Assembly (NCBI GenBank): GCA_964642855.1
Contig: CAZXSK010000039.1
Location: 1-39,167, forward strand
Direction of reading: 5' to 3'
DNA: 39,167 nucleotides
DNA from: CAZXSK01 sp964642855
Lineage (GTDB): Bacteria; Planctomycetota; Phycisphaerae; SM23-33
A program made the translations under genes and the position numbers. Below, in pieces: positions 25,381-32,823 of this stretch. The notes under the pieces are model-generated. The model did not search any database, was not told where the DNA came from, and was given only the letters and a program-made list of their open reading frames with translations. The first letter of the stretch is position 1; every line of letters starts with the position of its first letter.

Positions 25381-26541
25381 ATGCGGGAACAGGACAACTC
25401 CACTGCCGAACCGCGCGTCTTGGTCATCTCCGCCACCGTGGGTGCGGGCCATAACTCCGTTGCGCGGTCGCTGATCGACCGGTTCCAGCGACGCCTCCCC
25501 CACGCCGAGGTCAAGTTCGTGGACGTGCTGGACTACACCTCTCGCCTGTTCCGGCTGTACTACGCCGGCGGGTTCGAACTGGGCATGACGGCCTTGCCCT
25601 GGGCGTACGGCCTTGGCTACAGGCTGATGAACCACCCGCAGGGAACCAGGCGGGGCCTGCTGGAGCGCTATCGCCTGTGGACCGAACGCATCGCGACACG
25701 TCATATCAGACCCATGATCAGGCAGTACGATCCTCACGTCATGGTCCACACGCATTTCCTGACCCCGCCGGTCATCGATTGGATGAACCGCACCGGCCGG
25801 CTCGACGTGCCCCAGTACGTCGTGGTCACCGACTACGAGGTGCATCGGTTCTGGTACAGTTCAGGCGTGCGCCGGTGGTTCCTGCCGGCTGAGTACTCCG
25901 GCGAGGCGTTCCGGCGATGGGGTATCGATGACGACGAACTGACGGTCAGCGGGATTCCGGTTCACGCCAAGTGGACGAGTCACGTCGACCGACAGCGCGT
26001 GCTGGACGACTGGTCGCTCCCGGAAGACCGACCCATCGTGCTGCTCTCGGGGGGCACGGAATTCACCTGCGGGCCCATCGTGGAAACCGCCCGAAAGATC
26101 GCTGCTTCCTGCGACGGGGCGTACGTGGTCGTCCTTGCCGGCCGGAACAAGGACCTGCTCGGAAAGCTCTCGCAACTCGAAGAGGTCCCCTCGCGGATCC
26201 TGCCCGTCGCGTTCACCGACCGGCTGCACGAGCTCTCGGAGGTGGCTTCGCTGTTCGTCACCAAGCCAGGGGGAATTACCACCACCGAGTGTCTCGCCCG
26301 CCGGACCCCGATGGTCCTGACCAATCCCGTTCCCGGACAGGAAGGCGGAAACGCCGAGTTCTTCCAGCGCCAGGGGGCAGCGGTCATCGCGCGCGGACAG
26401 CAGCAGATCGTCTCGGCGGCGAAATTCCTGCTCAATCAGCCCGATCAGCTCGATCGAATGGCGGACAAAGCCGGCGAGCTCTACAGGCCGGGCACCGAGA
26501 CCGTCGTCAACACGATCTGCGACGAGTGCTCCCTCGACTGA
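25381..26541 (+). CDS. MGDG synthase/UgtP-like diacylglycerol glycosyltransferase
   Basis: 386 aa, GT28-type. The N-terminal MGDG-synthase domain has ISATVGAGHNSVARSL and YDPHVMVHTHFLTPPVID, as in enzymes that glycosylate diacylglycerol from the cytoplasmic face. The C-terminal nucleotide-sugar domain has LLSGGTEF, VTKPGGITTTECLARRTPM and NPVPGQEGGNAEFF. The sugar donor (UDP-Gal or UDP-Glc) and the number of sugars added cannot be read. The gene implies glycolipids in the membrane. Its last 61 bp overlap the 3' end of the convergent HExxH-protein gene, a long overlap with no terminator. Confidence 0.9.
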   Translation: MREQDNSTAEPRVLVISATVGAGHNSVARSLIDRFQRRLPHAEVKFVDVLDYTSRLFRLYYAGGFELGMTALPWAYGLGYRLMNHPQGTRRGLLERYRLWTERIATRHIRPMIRQYDPHVMVHTHFLTPPVIDWMNRTGRLDVPQYVVVTDYEVHRFWYSSGVRRWFLPAEYSGEAFRRWGIDDDELTVSGIPVHAKWTSHVDRQRVLDDWSLPEDRPIVLLSGGTEFTCGPIVETARKIAASCDGAYVVVLAGRNKDLLGKLSQLEEVPSRILPVAFTDRLHELSEVASLFVTKPGGITTTECLARRTPMVLTNPVPGQEGGNAEFFQRQGAAVIARGQQQIVSAAKFLLNQPDQLDRMADKAGELYRPGTETVVNTICDECSLD

Positions 26542-27806
26542 ATGCCGGCCTGGTTGTCCTCGCCGGAGTCCTTCGCGTCAGCGGCATCGCTCTTGTCTTC
26601 GGGGGCGTCTGCTTCCTCATCGGCCTGGCCCTTGCCGGGCATAACAGACACCTTGATCTCCGGCCTGGCGTTGCGGGGCAGCGTGAACGACCCCCTGAAC
26701 GTGGTGCCGTCCTTGCGCGTGACGACCAGCTTCGGGAATCCGCGGTCGGGGATCGCCAACTCGACGTCGCCCAGGCGTTTGGCGTCCCGCACGGCCTGCT
26801 TGCCCAGCGAGACGGGCAGCCACAGCCAGGGATCCTTCTTCGGATCGACCTGGACCTTCCCCGCTGCGACGTCATCCAGGAAGCTCTCGGCGTCATTGGG
26901 ATCGAGATCGAGTTTCGTGGCGCGAGCAAGGTAACTGGTAAGGGTCTCGACGACGGCCTGATCGTAGAGATCCCGCGTGGGATGGCTACCCAGGGACGAC
27001 CACCATTTGGCATGGCGTTTCTCGAAACCGCTGACATCCCTGCCCATGCGTTTGGCCCAGGAGCGTTTCCAGTCTCTGCCCCGCGAGAGGTCCGAGAGGA
27101 ACTTCGTGAACGATCCGCGGTACTTCGCGTTGTCGCCGTGCACGAGGAAGTGCACCATCGACCAGGCCTGGAGATAGTTCTTCCCGCTCATCGCGGCGTT
27201 CCACTCCTGGTGACTCATCGTGAGCATGTCCTCGAAATCAAGCAGCTTGTCGACCTTGATCAGGCCTTTGACGCCCCTCAGACGGGCCCGGGGGATCACG
27301 CCGGTCAGCAGGCGGTCGCCCGTCCAGACGCCCGAGCCGAAATACTCGGCCAGGCCTTCGTTGACCCAGATGGGAAAGTCCCCGCCGATCGCCTGGTCGA
27401 CGTACTGGTGAAACCCCTCGTGCTGCACGACGTGCCAGACGTTGCCCCGCCCCGCCGTGGCCATCAGCGCCCTGCCGTGGATGTACACCCCCGCGCTTCC
27501 GGGCACGCCGCTGACTCGGGCGTAATCTTTCGGGTCGCTGAAGAGATAGAACGGCATGCGCTTGGGGCCCTTGCCCTGGAAGCTGCTGGTGCGGTCGCGA
27601 TATTCCTCGGCCATGCAGGTCAGACGGATGGCTGCCTCGCGTACGTCGTCGTCCTTGAGGTCGGTGAACATCGTGTAGAAGGGCGTTTCGTACTTCTCGA
27701 AGTCCTTGGGCAGTTTGCGGTCGTCGTCGGCGAGGGTCGCCGAAGCTGCCACCATCGGCAACAAGGCCAGCAGGATAGTCCAAGTCGTGATCGATCGGTT
27801 TGGCAT
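26481..27806 (-). CDS. Secreted DUF1570-like HExxH protein
   Basis: 441 aa. The signal peptide (TTWTILLALLPMVAASATLA) ends about residue 26. A zinc-peptidase-like motif H129-E-G-F-H133 is followed by E150 in WVNEGLAEYFGSG, the gluzincin spacing. This matches DUF1570-type proteins common in Planctomycetota; activity is not proven for the family. The C-terminus (about 345-400) is beta-rich, then there is an acidic Asp/Glu/Ala stretch. ATG 27806 is chosen for the signal peptide and GGGAG 8 nt upstream. The end overlaps the convergent glycosyltransferase by 61 bp, so the last 20 residues are shaped by the opposite gene and the true C-terminus deserves care. Confidence 0.82.
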   Translation of the reverse strand: MPNRSITTWTILLALLPMVAASATLADDDRKLPKDFEKYETPFYTMFTDLKDDDVREAAIRLTCMAEEYRDRTSSFQGKGPKRMPFYLFSDPKDYARVSGVPGSAGVYIHGRALMATAGRGNVWHVVQHEGFHQYVDQAIGGDFPIWVNEGLAEYFGSGVWTGDRLLTGVIPRARLRGVKGLIKVDKLLDFEDMLTMSHQEWNAAMSGKNYLQAWSMVHFLVHGDNAKYRGSFTKFLSDLSRGRDWKRSWAKRMGRDVSGFEKRHAKWWSSLGSHPTRDLYDQAVVETLTSYLARATKLDLDPNDAESFLDDVAAGKVQVDPKKDPWLWLPVSLGKQAVRDAKRLGDVELAIPDRGFPKLVVTRKDGTTFRGSFTLPRNARPEIKVSVMPGKGQADEEADAPEDKSDAADAKDSGEDNQAGIQSREHSSQIVLTTVSVPGL

Positions 27807-27931
27807 GGCTAAGGCTCCCGGCATCGCAGGCTGAGGAGGGTCGCTGGAGTCTCGGTCGGATCTCTCCCGGACCTGCATGGTACTCCCTCCGGCCGGCAAT
27901 CCCAAGCCCCCGTTCCCGGCGGGTCGTGGTG

Positions 27932-29149
27932 TCAGGATTCGTCCTCGTCGGTCGAGCCGATCAGGTGAATCGCCGCCTTGCCCGCCTCCTTGGCCTGCTG
28001 GAGCGCTTCGTCGGCCGATCGGAGCAGTTGGCGACAGCTCTTGCCGTCTCGCGGATACCGCGCCAGCCCGCCGGAGATGGTCAGCGCCCCGGTCGCTTCG
28101 GGCCCGAGACTGCGAAATTCGTGACGCGACACCGCCTGGAGGAACCGGTTGGCCAGCACGTGAGCGGTATCCGGAGGGGTCGAGCCCTCCACACGAGGCT
28201 GCTCGGCATCCCAGAACAGCACCGCGAATTCGTCGCCGCCGATCCGCGCGACAACATCCTGAGTGCGGGTAACCTGCTTCATCAGCCGGGCGGTGTCACG
28301 CAGAATCTCGTCTCCCGCAGCGTGGCCGTACGTGTCGTTGTATCGCTTGAAGTCGTCGATGTCGTACAGCAGCAGCGTGATCCGATTCGCCGAGCCCCCC
28401 GCCTGGGAGAGAATCTGGTCTGTCAGGTGGTAGAAGTACCGCCGGTTGTACGCCCCGGTCAGATGATCGGTAATCGCCAGGCGATGGAGCGATTCGGTGC
28501 GTTCGGCCTGGCGGGCCAGTGCGGGCAGGCAGTCCTGCAGCGCCGCCAGATACCCGCGAGAACTGCGGGGCATGGTGCCCGCTGCCGACGCGCAGACCAA
28601 CTCCCGACCCAGCTCGCCGGGCATCGACAACAGCACCGTTCCACTGCTCGTGTCAGCAGGCTGCCACTGGACGGGTCGCCCGAGCTTGGCGCTGACCTTC
28701 CGCACGAGCAGTTCCTCCAGTTCGCCCGGGCTCCGGGCCGCGGTGACCAGATCGGAGACCTCCGCCCCGGCCAGCATGCCGGAAGACTCCTTCGCCTGCC
28801 AGCCCGATACCTTCTCGCGGACCCGCTGCACGTCCGACACCCGCATCGGCAGGATGAAGTAATCGTCGATCAACGTTCCGGCCAGTTCACGGGCCTCCGG
28901 CTCGGCCGTGGGCGTGCACAAAACGAACAGCGAGGCGTTGTGCTGCAGCCTGCGAACGGCCCGGCAGAGGCCGGCAAGATCCGCCCGAGGAGCCGTAACC
29001 AGCACCGCCGGCCAGTCTTCCTGCGAAAGCTCCATCATCAGGGCATACGGGTCATCCACGTGGCAAACGGTTTCCGCTCCGAATGGGCTGATGATCTCCG
29101 AGCCTTGTACTTCGTCGGCCAGCAGGAGAAATGTCCCTGCCTTGGTCAC
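27932..29149 (-). CDS. GGDEF diguanylate cyclase with degenerate receiver-like N-terminus
   Basis: 405 aa. Residues 1-110 have receiver-like alternation (PAVLVTAPRADL, LFVLCTPT) but no acidic pocket, so phosphorylation is unlikely. A middle region (about 120-215) is uncharacterised. The C-terminal cyclase has ITDHLTGAYNRRYF, YDIDDFKRYNDTYGH and R302-I-G-G-D-E-F308, an intact active site. Predicted role: c-di-GMP synthesis in the cytoplasm; no TM segment is seen. Its ATG overlaps the stop of the preceding gene (ATGA, 29146-29149), so the pair is translationally coupled and probably works as one unit. Confidence 0.9.
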   Translation of the reverse strand: MTKAGTFLLLADEVQGSEIISPFGAETVCHVDDPYALMMELSQEDWPAVLVTAPRADLAGLCRAVRRLQHNASLFVLCTPTAEPEARELAGTLIDDYFILPMRVSDVQRVREKVSGWQAKESSGMLAGAEVSDLVTAARSPGELEELLVRKVSAKLGRPVQWQPADTSSGTVLLSMPGELGRELVCASAAGTMPRSSRGYLAALQDCLPALARQAERTESLHRLAITDHLTGAYNRRYFYHLTDQILSQAGGSANRITLLLYDIDDFKRYNDTYGHAAGDEILRDTARLMKQVTRTQDVVARIGGDEFAVLFWDAEQPRVEGSTPPDTAHVLANRFLQAVSRHEFRSLGPEATGALTISGGLARYPRDGKSCRQLLRSADEALQQAKEAGKAAIHLIGSTDEDES

Positions 29150-29880
29150 GACTCGTTCTCCAGAAGGGCAGAGAGCTCTTCCTCTGTGAGAAGTCCCCTC
29201 GTACTGTCCTGGTGTCTCGATTGGTGTTCCCCTTCGGTCAGGAAAGCGCCGTCATTGAGCGTTTCGTCCCCAAGTCGCTGGATCTCCTGCAGTAACTCCG
29301 CAGGCTCCGTATACATTGTATCCGCAGCGGGGCGGCCAGAGACCGAGGTCGCATGGAATTTTTCCTCGCCTCTGCCATCGGGACCCGTGGCATGCGCCTG
29401 CAAGGGAGAAACCGGAGCGTACTGCGACGGAGGACACTCGCCCGGGTCGGGCTCCCGGGAAGCCCCGTCCGGCTTCGGATGCTCCGGCTCGGGACAATCC
29501 GTCCGCGCGTGGTCTGACTCCCCCCGGCCGGAAAGGGTTTCCGTCACCCGGGCGGGAAGATCGCCCCGCGCGACCAGCTCCACGCCGGCAAGCACGTCGC
29601 CGTCGATGCCCCCCACCAGCGAACCGGCTGCGAGCATTTTCACCCCACGCTTTCGCGCCAGGCGGATCAGGGGCTCGTGACGCTCACTGACTGTGCGCAG
29701 ATCAATCACGAGCACATCCGGCCGCTGCCGGAGCAGTTCTGCCATCGCCTCGTAGGGACTCTCGACCCGCAGGACGCTGACATCGCGCCCCGGAGAGGAC
29801 ATCATACCCCCGTCCCCGAAGGTAGCGTCTCGCGTCAAGATCACCACGATGGCGGCTTGCGGTGTGTGTGCATCGGCCAT
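29146..29880 (-). CDS. Receiver-like protein with a FliM-like C-terminal peptide
   Basis: 244 aa. Residues 1-110 have a CheY-like strand pattern (AAIVVILTRDA, PDVLVIDLRTVSERHEPLI, VKMLAAGSLVGGIDGDV). The phospho-site position is VIDLRT, but the acidic pair is absent, so this is a degenerate receiver. A long Pro/Glu/Ser-rich linker (about 120-205) follows. The last residues read GLLTEEELSALLE, similar to the CheY-binding LSQxEIDALL peptide at the FliM N-terminus. ATG 29880 has GAGGAAA 4-5 nt upstream; ATG 29907 is the alternative. It is the first gene of a two-gene operon with the GGDEF protein and divergent from mutY. Confidence 0.7.
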   Translation of the reverse strand: MADAHTPQAAIVVILTRDATFGDGGMMSSPGRDVSVLRVESPYEAMAELLRQRPDVLVIDLRTVSERHEPLIRLARKRGVKMLAAGSLVGGIDGDVLAGVELVARGDLPARVTETLSGRGESDHARTDCPEPEHPKPDGASREPDPGECPPSQYAPVSPLQAHATGPDGRGEEKFHATSVSGRPAADTMYTEPAELLQEIQRLGDETLNDGAFLTEGEHQSRHQDSTRGLLTEEELSALLENES

Positions 29881-29905
29881 CGCTTTCCTCGCTTGCCCAA
29901 CGTCC

Positions 29906-29934
29906 ATGATATCCGCAGGCCCGGAATCCGTAAA
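29906..29934 (-). promoter_or_regulatory. Putative promoter of the receiver-like/GGDEF operon
   Basis: In the minus sense: TTTACG, 17 bp, TATCAT, with a leader of about 20 nt containing GAGGAAA before ATG 29880. Confidence 0.45.
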
Positions 29935-29990
29935 GGGCAATCAAGGCCTGACGAGCCCCTCCCAACACCCCGATAGACGTTCTGACAGGC

Positions 29991-30019
29991 TTGGTCCTTC
30001 GCCGCAAAAACGATATCAT
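29991..30019 (+). promoter_or_regulatory. Putative leaderless promoter of mutY
   Basis: TTGGTC, 17 bp, TATCAT, then 6 nt to GTG 30026. Confidence 0.55.
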
Positions 30020-30025
30020 GCCCGC

Positions 30026-31096
30026 GTGAGCCCGCCCGATCCCGACGCCATCCGAACCGCCCTGCTCGCCTGGTGGGACATCCACAGCCGGGAGCTGCCC
30101 TGGCGCAATACGCGCGACCCCTACGCCATCTGGGTCTCGGAGATCATGCTCCAACAGACGCGCGTGCAGACCGTGATCCCGTATTACCTCCGGTTCCTCA
30201 AGCAGTTCCCCACCGTCTGGGCGCTCGCCAAGGCACCCGAGCAGAAGGTCCTCAAGGCCTGGGAGGGGCTTGGCTATTACCGCAGGGCACGCAATCTCCA
30301 CGCCGCCGCACGACAACTCGCGACCGAAAGCAACGGCCGCCTGCCGCCCAGTGTCGAAGGCCTCCGATCGCTGCCGGGCATCGGCCGGTATACCGCCGGG
30401 GCGATTGCCTCCATCGCGTTCGATCTTGACGAGCCGGTGCTGGACGGCAACGTCATCCGCGTGCTCTCGCGCGTCTACTGCTGCCGGGGCGACGTCACGA
30501 AAGCAGCTACCCGCAACGAACTGTGGCAGCGGGCGGAAGAGCTCGTGCCCCCCGGCCAGGCCGGGCGGATGAACCAGGCGATCATGGACCTCGGCGCGAT
30601 GGTCTGCCTGCCGCGCAAACCCCACTGCGATGCCTGTCCGCTGGCGAGGACATGCCTGGCCGGCAAAGAGGGCATCCAGGAGCAACTGCCCGTCAAGCCC
30701 GCCGCCGCGAAAGTCCCTCACTACGACATCGCAGCCGGGATTGTCTGGAAGCGAGGCCGGGTGTTGATCGATCAGCGAAAGCCCGACGCCCTGCTGGGCG
30801 GGCTGTGGGAATTCCCCGGAGGCAAGCAGCGGGAAGGCGAAACGCCCGAGCAGGCTGCCGTCCGTGAAGTTGCCGAAGAAACAGGCCTGACCGTCAGGCC
30901 GGGCGAGGTGCTCGCGACGATCCGGCACGCTTATTCGCATTTCCGCATCACGCTCCGCGCGGTGGAGTGTACCTGGGTATCAGGGCAAGCCAGGGCGATC
31001 GAATGCGAGCAGGTTCGCTGGGTCTGGCCGTCGCAACTGGGGCGGTATCCGTTCCCCAAGGCCAACGCCCGTCTCCTGCCGCTACTTCAGCGGTGA
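30026..31096 (+). CDS. mutY: A/G-specific adenine glycosylase MutY
   Basis: 356 aa. Removes adenine mispaired with 8-oxoguanine. Catalytic E39 is in SEIMLQQTRV, the helix-hairpin-helix is LPGIGRYTAGAI, and catalytic D140 is in LDGNVIRV. The [4Fe-4S] loop has C194, C201, C204 and C210 with the standard 6-2-5 spacing. The C-terminal MutT-like domain that recognises 8-oxoG keeps a full Nudix box (GGKQREGETPEQAAVREVAE). Start GTG 30026 is inferred: homology starts about 10 residues later, and upstream in-frame codons run through the promoter and the divergent gene. No SD is present, consistent with a leaderless start. The Nudix box is more complete than in many MutY proteins, where it is degenerate. 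Confidence 0.95.
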   Translation: MSPPDPDAIRTALLAWWDIHSRELPWRNTRDPYAIWVSEIMLQQTRVQTVIPYYLRFLKQFPTVWALAKAPEQKVLKAWEGLGYYRRARNLHAAARQLATESNGRLPPSVEGLRSLPGIGRYTAGAIASIAFDLDEPVLDGNVIRVLSRVYCCRGDVTKAATRNELWQRAEELVPPGQAGRMNQAIMDLGAMVCLPRKPHCDACPLARTCLAGKEGIQEQLPVKPAAAKVPHYDIAAGIVWKRGRVLIDQRKPDALLGGLWEFPGGKQREGETPEQAAVREVAEETGLTVRPGEVLATIRHAYSHFRITLRAVECTWVSGQARAIECEQVRWVWPSQLGRYPFPKANARLLPLLQR

Positions 31097-31111
31097 GGGT
31101 GCCCGCCTTGC

Positions 31112-31140
31112 TTGTGCCCACCGCCCGGCGGTGCTATAGT
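31112..31140 (+). promoter_or_regulatory. Putative leaderless promoter of HIT gene
   Basis: TTGTGC, 17 bp, TATAGT, then 7 nt to ATG 31148. The -10 is close to consensus. Confidence 0.6.
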
Positions 31141-31147
31141 TCGTTGC

Positions 31148-31687
31148 ATGGCCGACCAGCGCACCAACACCGAGATGAAGCACAACCTCTGGGCGCCGTG
31201 GCGGATGGAGTACATCGAGACCCTTTCGGACAAAGATGACGGCTGCTTCCTCTGCCACCACCGCGACGATCACGACGACCGCGGGAACCTGGTCATCTGG
31301 CGAGGCAGCCGGTGCATGGCGTTGATGAACCGCTTTCCCTACACCGGCGGGCACACGCTGATCTGCCCCAAGGCCCACGAAGCTTCGCTTTCCGATCTCG
31401 ACGGCTCGACGATGCTGGAGATGATGGAAATGGCCAGGGACATGCAGAAGCTCCTGGACCACGCCGTGGGCGCCGACGGCTACAACATGGGCGTCAACAT
31501 GGGCAGGTGTGCCGGGGCGGGCCTGCCCGGGCATCTGCACCTGCACGTGGTGCCCCGCTGGTCGGGCGATACGAACTTCGTGACCGTCCTGGGCGAGGTC
31601 CGCGTGATCCCCGAAGCCCTCGAGAAACTCTACGACCGGATGGTCCGCCTGTCCGGCGAACTCCAACTCCCCGAACTGACCCCATGA
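31148..31687 (+). CDS. HIT-family nucleotide hydrolase/transferase (Ap4A phosphorylase-like)
   Basis: 179 aa. The histidine triad H129-L-H131-L-H133-V-V is in GHLHLHVVPRW. C33 and C36 (CFLC) with downstream histidines form the zinc site seen in the longer HIT proteins related to mycobacterial Ap4A phosphorylase. MNRFPYTGGHTLICPKAH is the family core. Likely substrates are dinucleoside polyphosphates or nucleotide adducts. ATG 31148 is favoured because an in-frame TTG upstream coincides with the -35 box. The stop overlaps the next gene's ATG (ATGA), coupling it to the dGTPase-like gene. Confidence 0.9.
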   Translation: MADQRTNTEMKHNLWAPWRMEYIETLSDKDDGCFLCHHRDDHDDRGNLVIWRGSRCMALMNRFPYTGGHTLICPKAHEASLSDLDGSTMLEMMEMARDMQKLLDHAVGADGYNMGVNMGRCAGAGLPGHLHLHVVPRWSGDTNFVTVLGEVRVIPEALEKLYDRMVRLSGELQLPELTP

Positions 31688-32679
31688 CCGACCTGACGAC
31701 CACACGGGAATTCTTCGAACGCCTGCATGTCCAGCAGATGGCCGGCTACGCCGTCGGCGAAGCCGACAGCGGCGGACGAACCCACGACGAGTCCGAGCAC
31801 CCCTACCGCACCTGCTTCCAGCGGGACCGCGACCGCATCATGCACTGTTCGGCGTTCCGAAGGCTGGATTTCAAAACCCAGGTGTTCGTGCCCCACGAGG
31901 ACGACCACTTCCGCACGCGGCTGACCCACACGCTGGAGGTCGCCCAGATCGGGCGGGACCTCGGACGGGCGCTGCGACTGAACGAAGACCTCATCGAAGC
32001 CGTCGCGCTGGCACACGACCTCGGACACCCTCCCTTCGGGCACAGCGGCGAGGCGACCCTCGCCGAGCTGATGGTCGACCACGGCGGATTCGAACACAAC
32101 CGCCAGTCGCTGCGCGTGGTGGATTACCTCGAACACCCCTANNNNNNNNNNNNNNNNNNNNNNNNNNNNNNNNNNNNNNNNNNNNNNNNNNNNNNNNNNN
32201 NNNNNNNNNNNNNNNNNNNNNNNNNNNNNNNNNNNNNNNNNGAACAGCGTTGCCCCCAGGCACGCGACATCCACAAACGAATCCGTGCGACCAAGACCGT
32301 CATCGCGCTGATGGCCGACGACCTGCTGGCCACCACGCTGACCCACGTCGAGAGCCTGCGAATCGATTCGCCCCACGCCGTACGCGATTGCGGGCACAAG
32401 TGCGTCGCGCTGAGCACCCAGGTGCGTGAAGCCGTCGACGCGATGCAGGAATTCCTGCTGGAGAACGTCTACACGCAAGGGGCAAACGCCCAGCGAAGCG
32501 AACGTGGCGGCCAGATTATCCGGCAGCTGTTCACCGCCTACCTCTCTCATCCCGAGCTGCTTCCCGAGCGCTACCGCAAACGCAGCCACGACGACGGTGT
32601 ACACCGGGTGATCTGCGATTACATCGCGGGCATGACCGACCGGTTCTGCCTCCAGGAACACGAGCGCATCGCGGGCTGA
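31684..32679 (+). CDS. dGTP triphosphohydrolase-like HD protein (interrupted by assembly gap)
   Basis: HD-domain nucleotidase that cleaves triphosphate from dNTPs. Before the gap: CFQRDRDRIMHCSAFRRLDFKTQVF is the dNTPase N-terminal signature, then RTRLTHTLEVAQ and AHDLGHPPFGHSGE supply the metal-binding His and His-Asp. After the gap: QARDIHKR...LMADDLLATTL and the C-terminal helices. The 100 N are a placeholder. In the family, about 90-110 residues separate the flanking segments, so the true missing DNA is likely nearer 300 bp, and the residue count of the product is not reliable. ATG 31684 overlaps the HIT stop by 4 nt. A role in dNTP-pool control would suit the neighbouring mutY. Confidence 0.88.
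   Translation: MTDLTTTREFFERLHVQQMAGYAVGEADSGGRTHDESEHPYRTCFQRDRDRIMHCSAFRRLDFKTQVFVPHEDDHFRTRLTHTLEVAQIGRDLGRALRLNEDLIEAVALAHDLGHPPFGHSGEATLAELMVDHGGFEHNRQSLRVVDYLEHPXXXXXXXXXXXXXXXXXXXXXXXXXXXXXXXXXXEQRCPQARDIHKRIRATKTVIALMADDLLATTLTHVESLRIDSPHAVRDCGHKCVALSTQVREAVDAMQEFLLENVYTQGANAQRSERGGQIIRQLFTAYLSHPELLPERYRKRSHDDGVHRVICDYIAGMTDRFCLQEHERIAG
32142..32241. other. Assembly gap (100 N)
   Basis: A run of exactly 100 N, the usual placeholder for a gap of unknown length, inside the dGTPase-like gene. The frame on both sides is the same only by the placeholder length. Confidence 0.99.
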
Positions 32680-32740
32680 CCGGGCTGGCCGCCCCGCCCC
32701 GCGCTCTGGCGGGACGGTTTCTGCTGCCACTCCCCCGGGC

Positions 32741-32773
32741 GCAAAGGCAACCCCCAGCCGCAACGGCCGGGGG
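32741..32773 (-). terminator. Weak terminator-like hairpin
   Basis: In the minus sense CCCCCGGCCG-TTG-CGGCTGGGGG, then TTGCCTTTG. The single T-G pair folds better as minus-strand RNA. It fits the end of the 673-aa membrane protein gene, but the T-tract is interrupted. Confidence 0.4.
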
Positions 32774-32823
32774 CGCCAGGTCAGGTCCAACCAATCGTCA
32801 TCCCTCGATGAGGGTCTCTTGCG

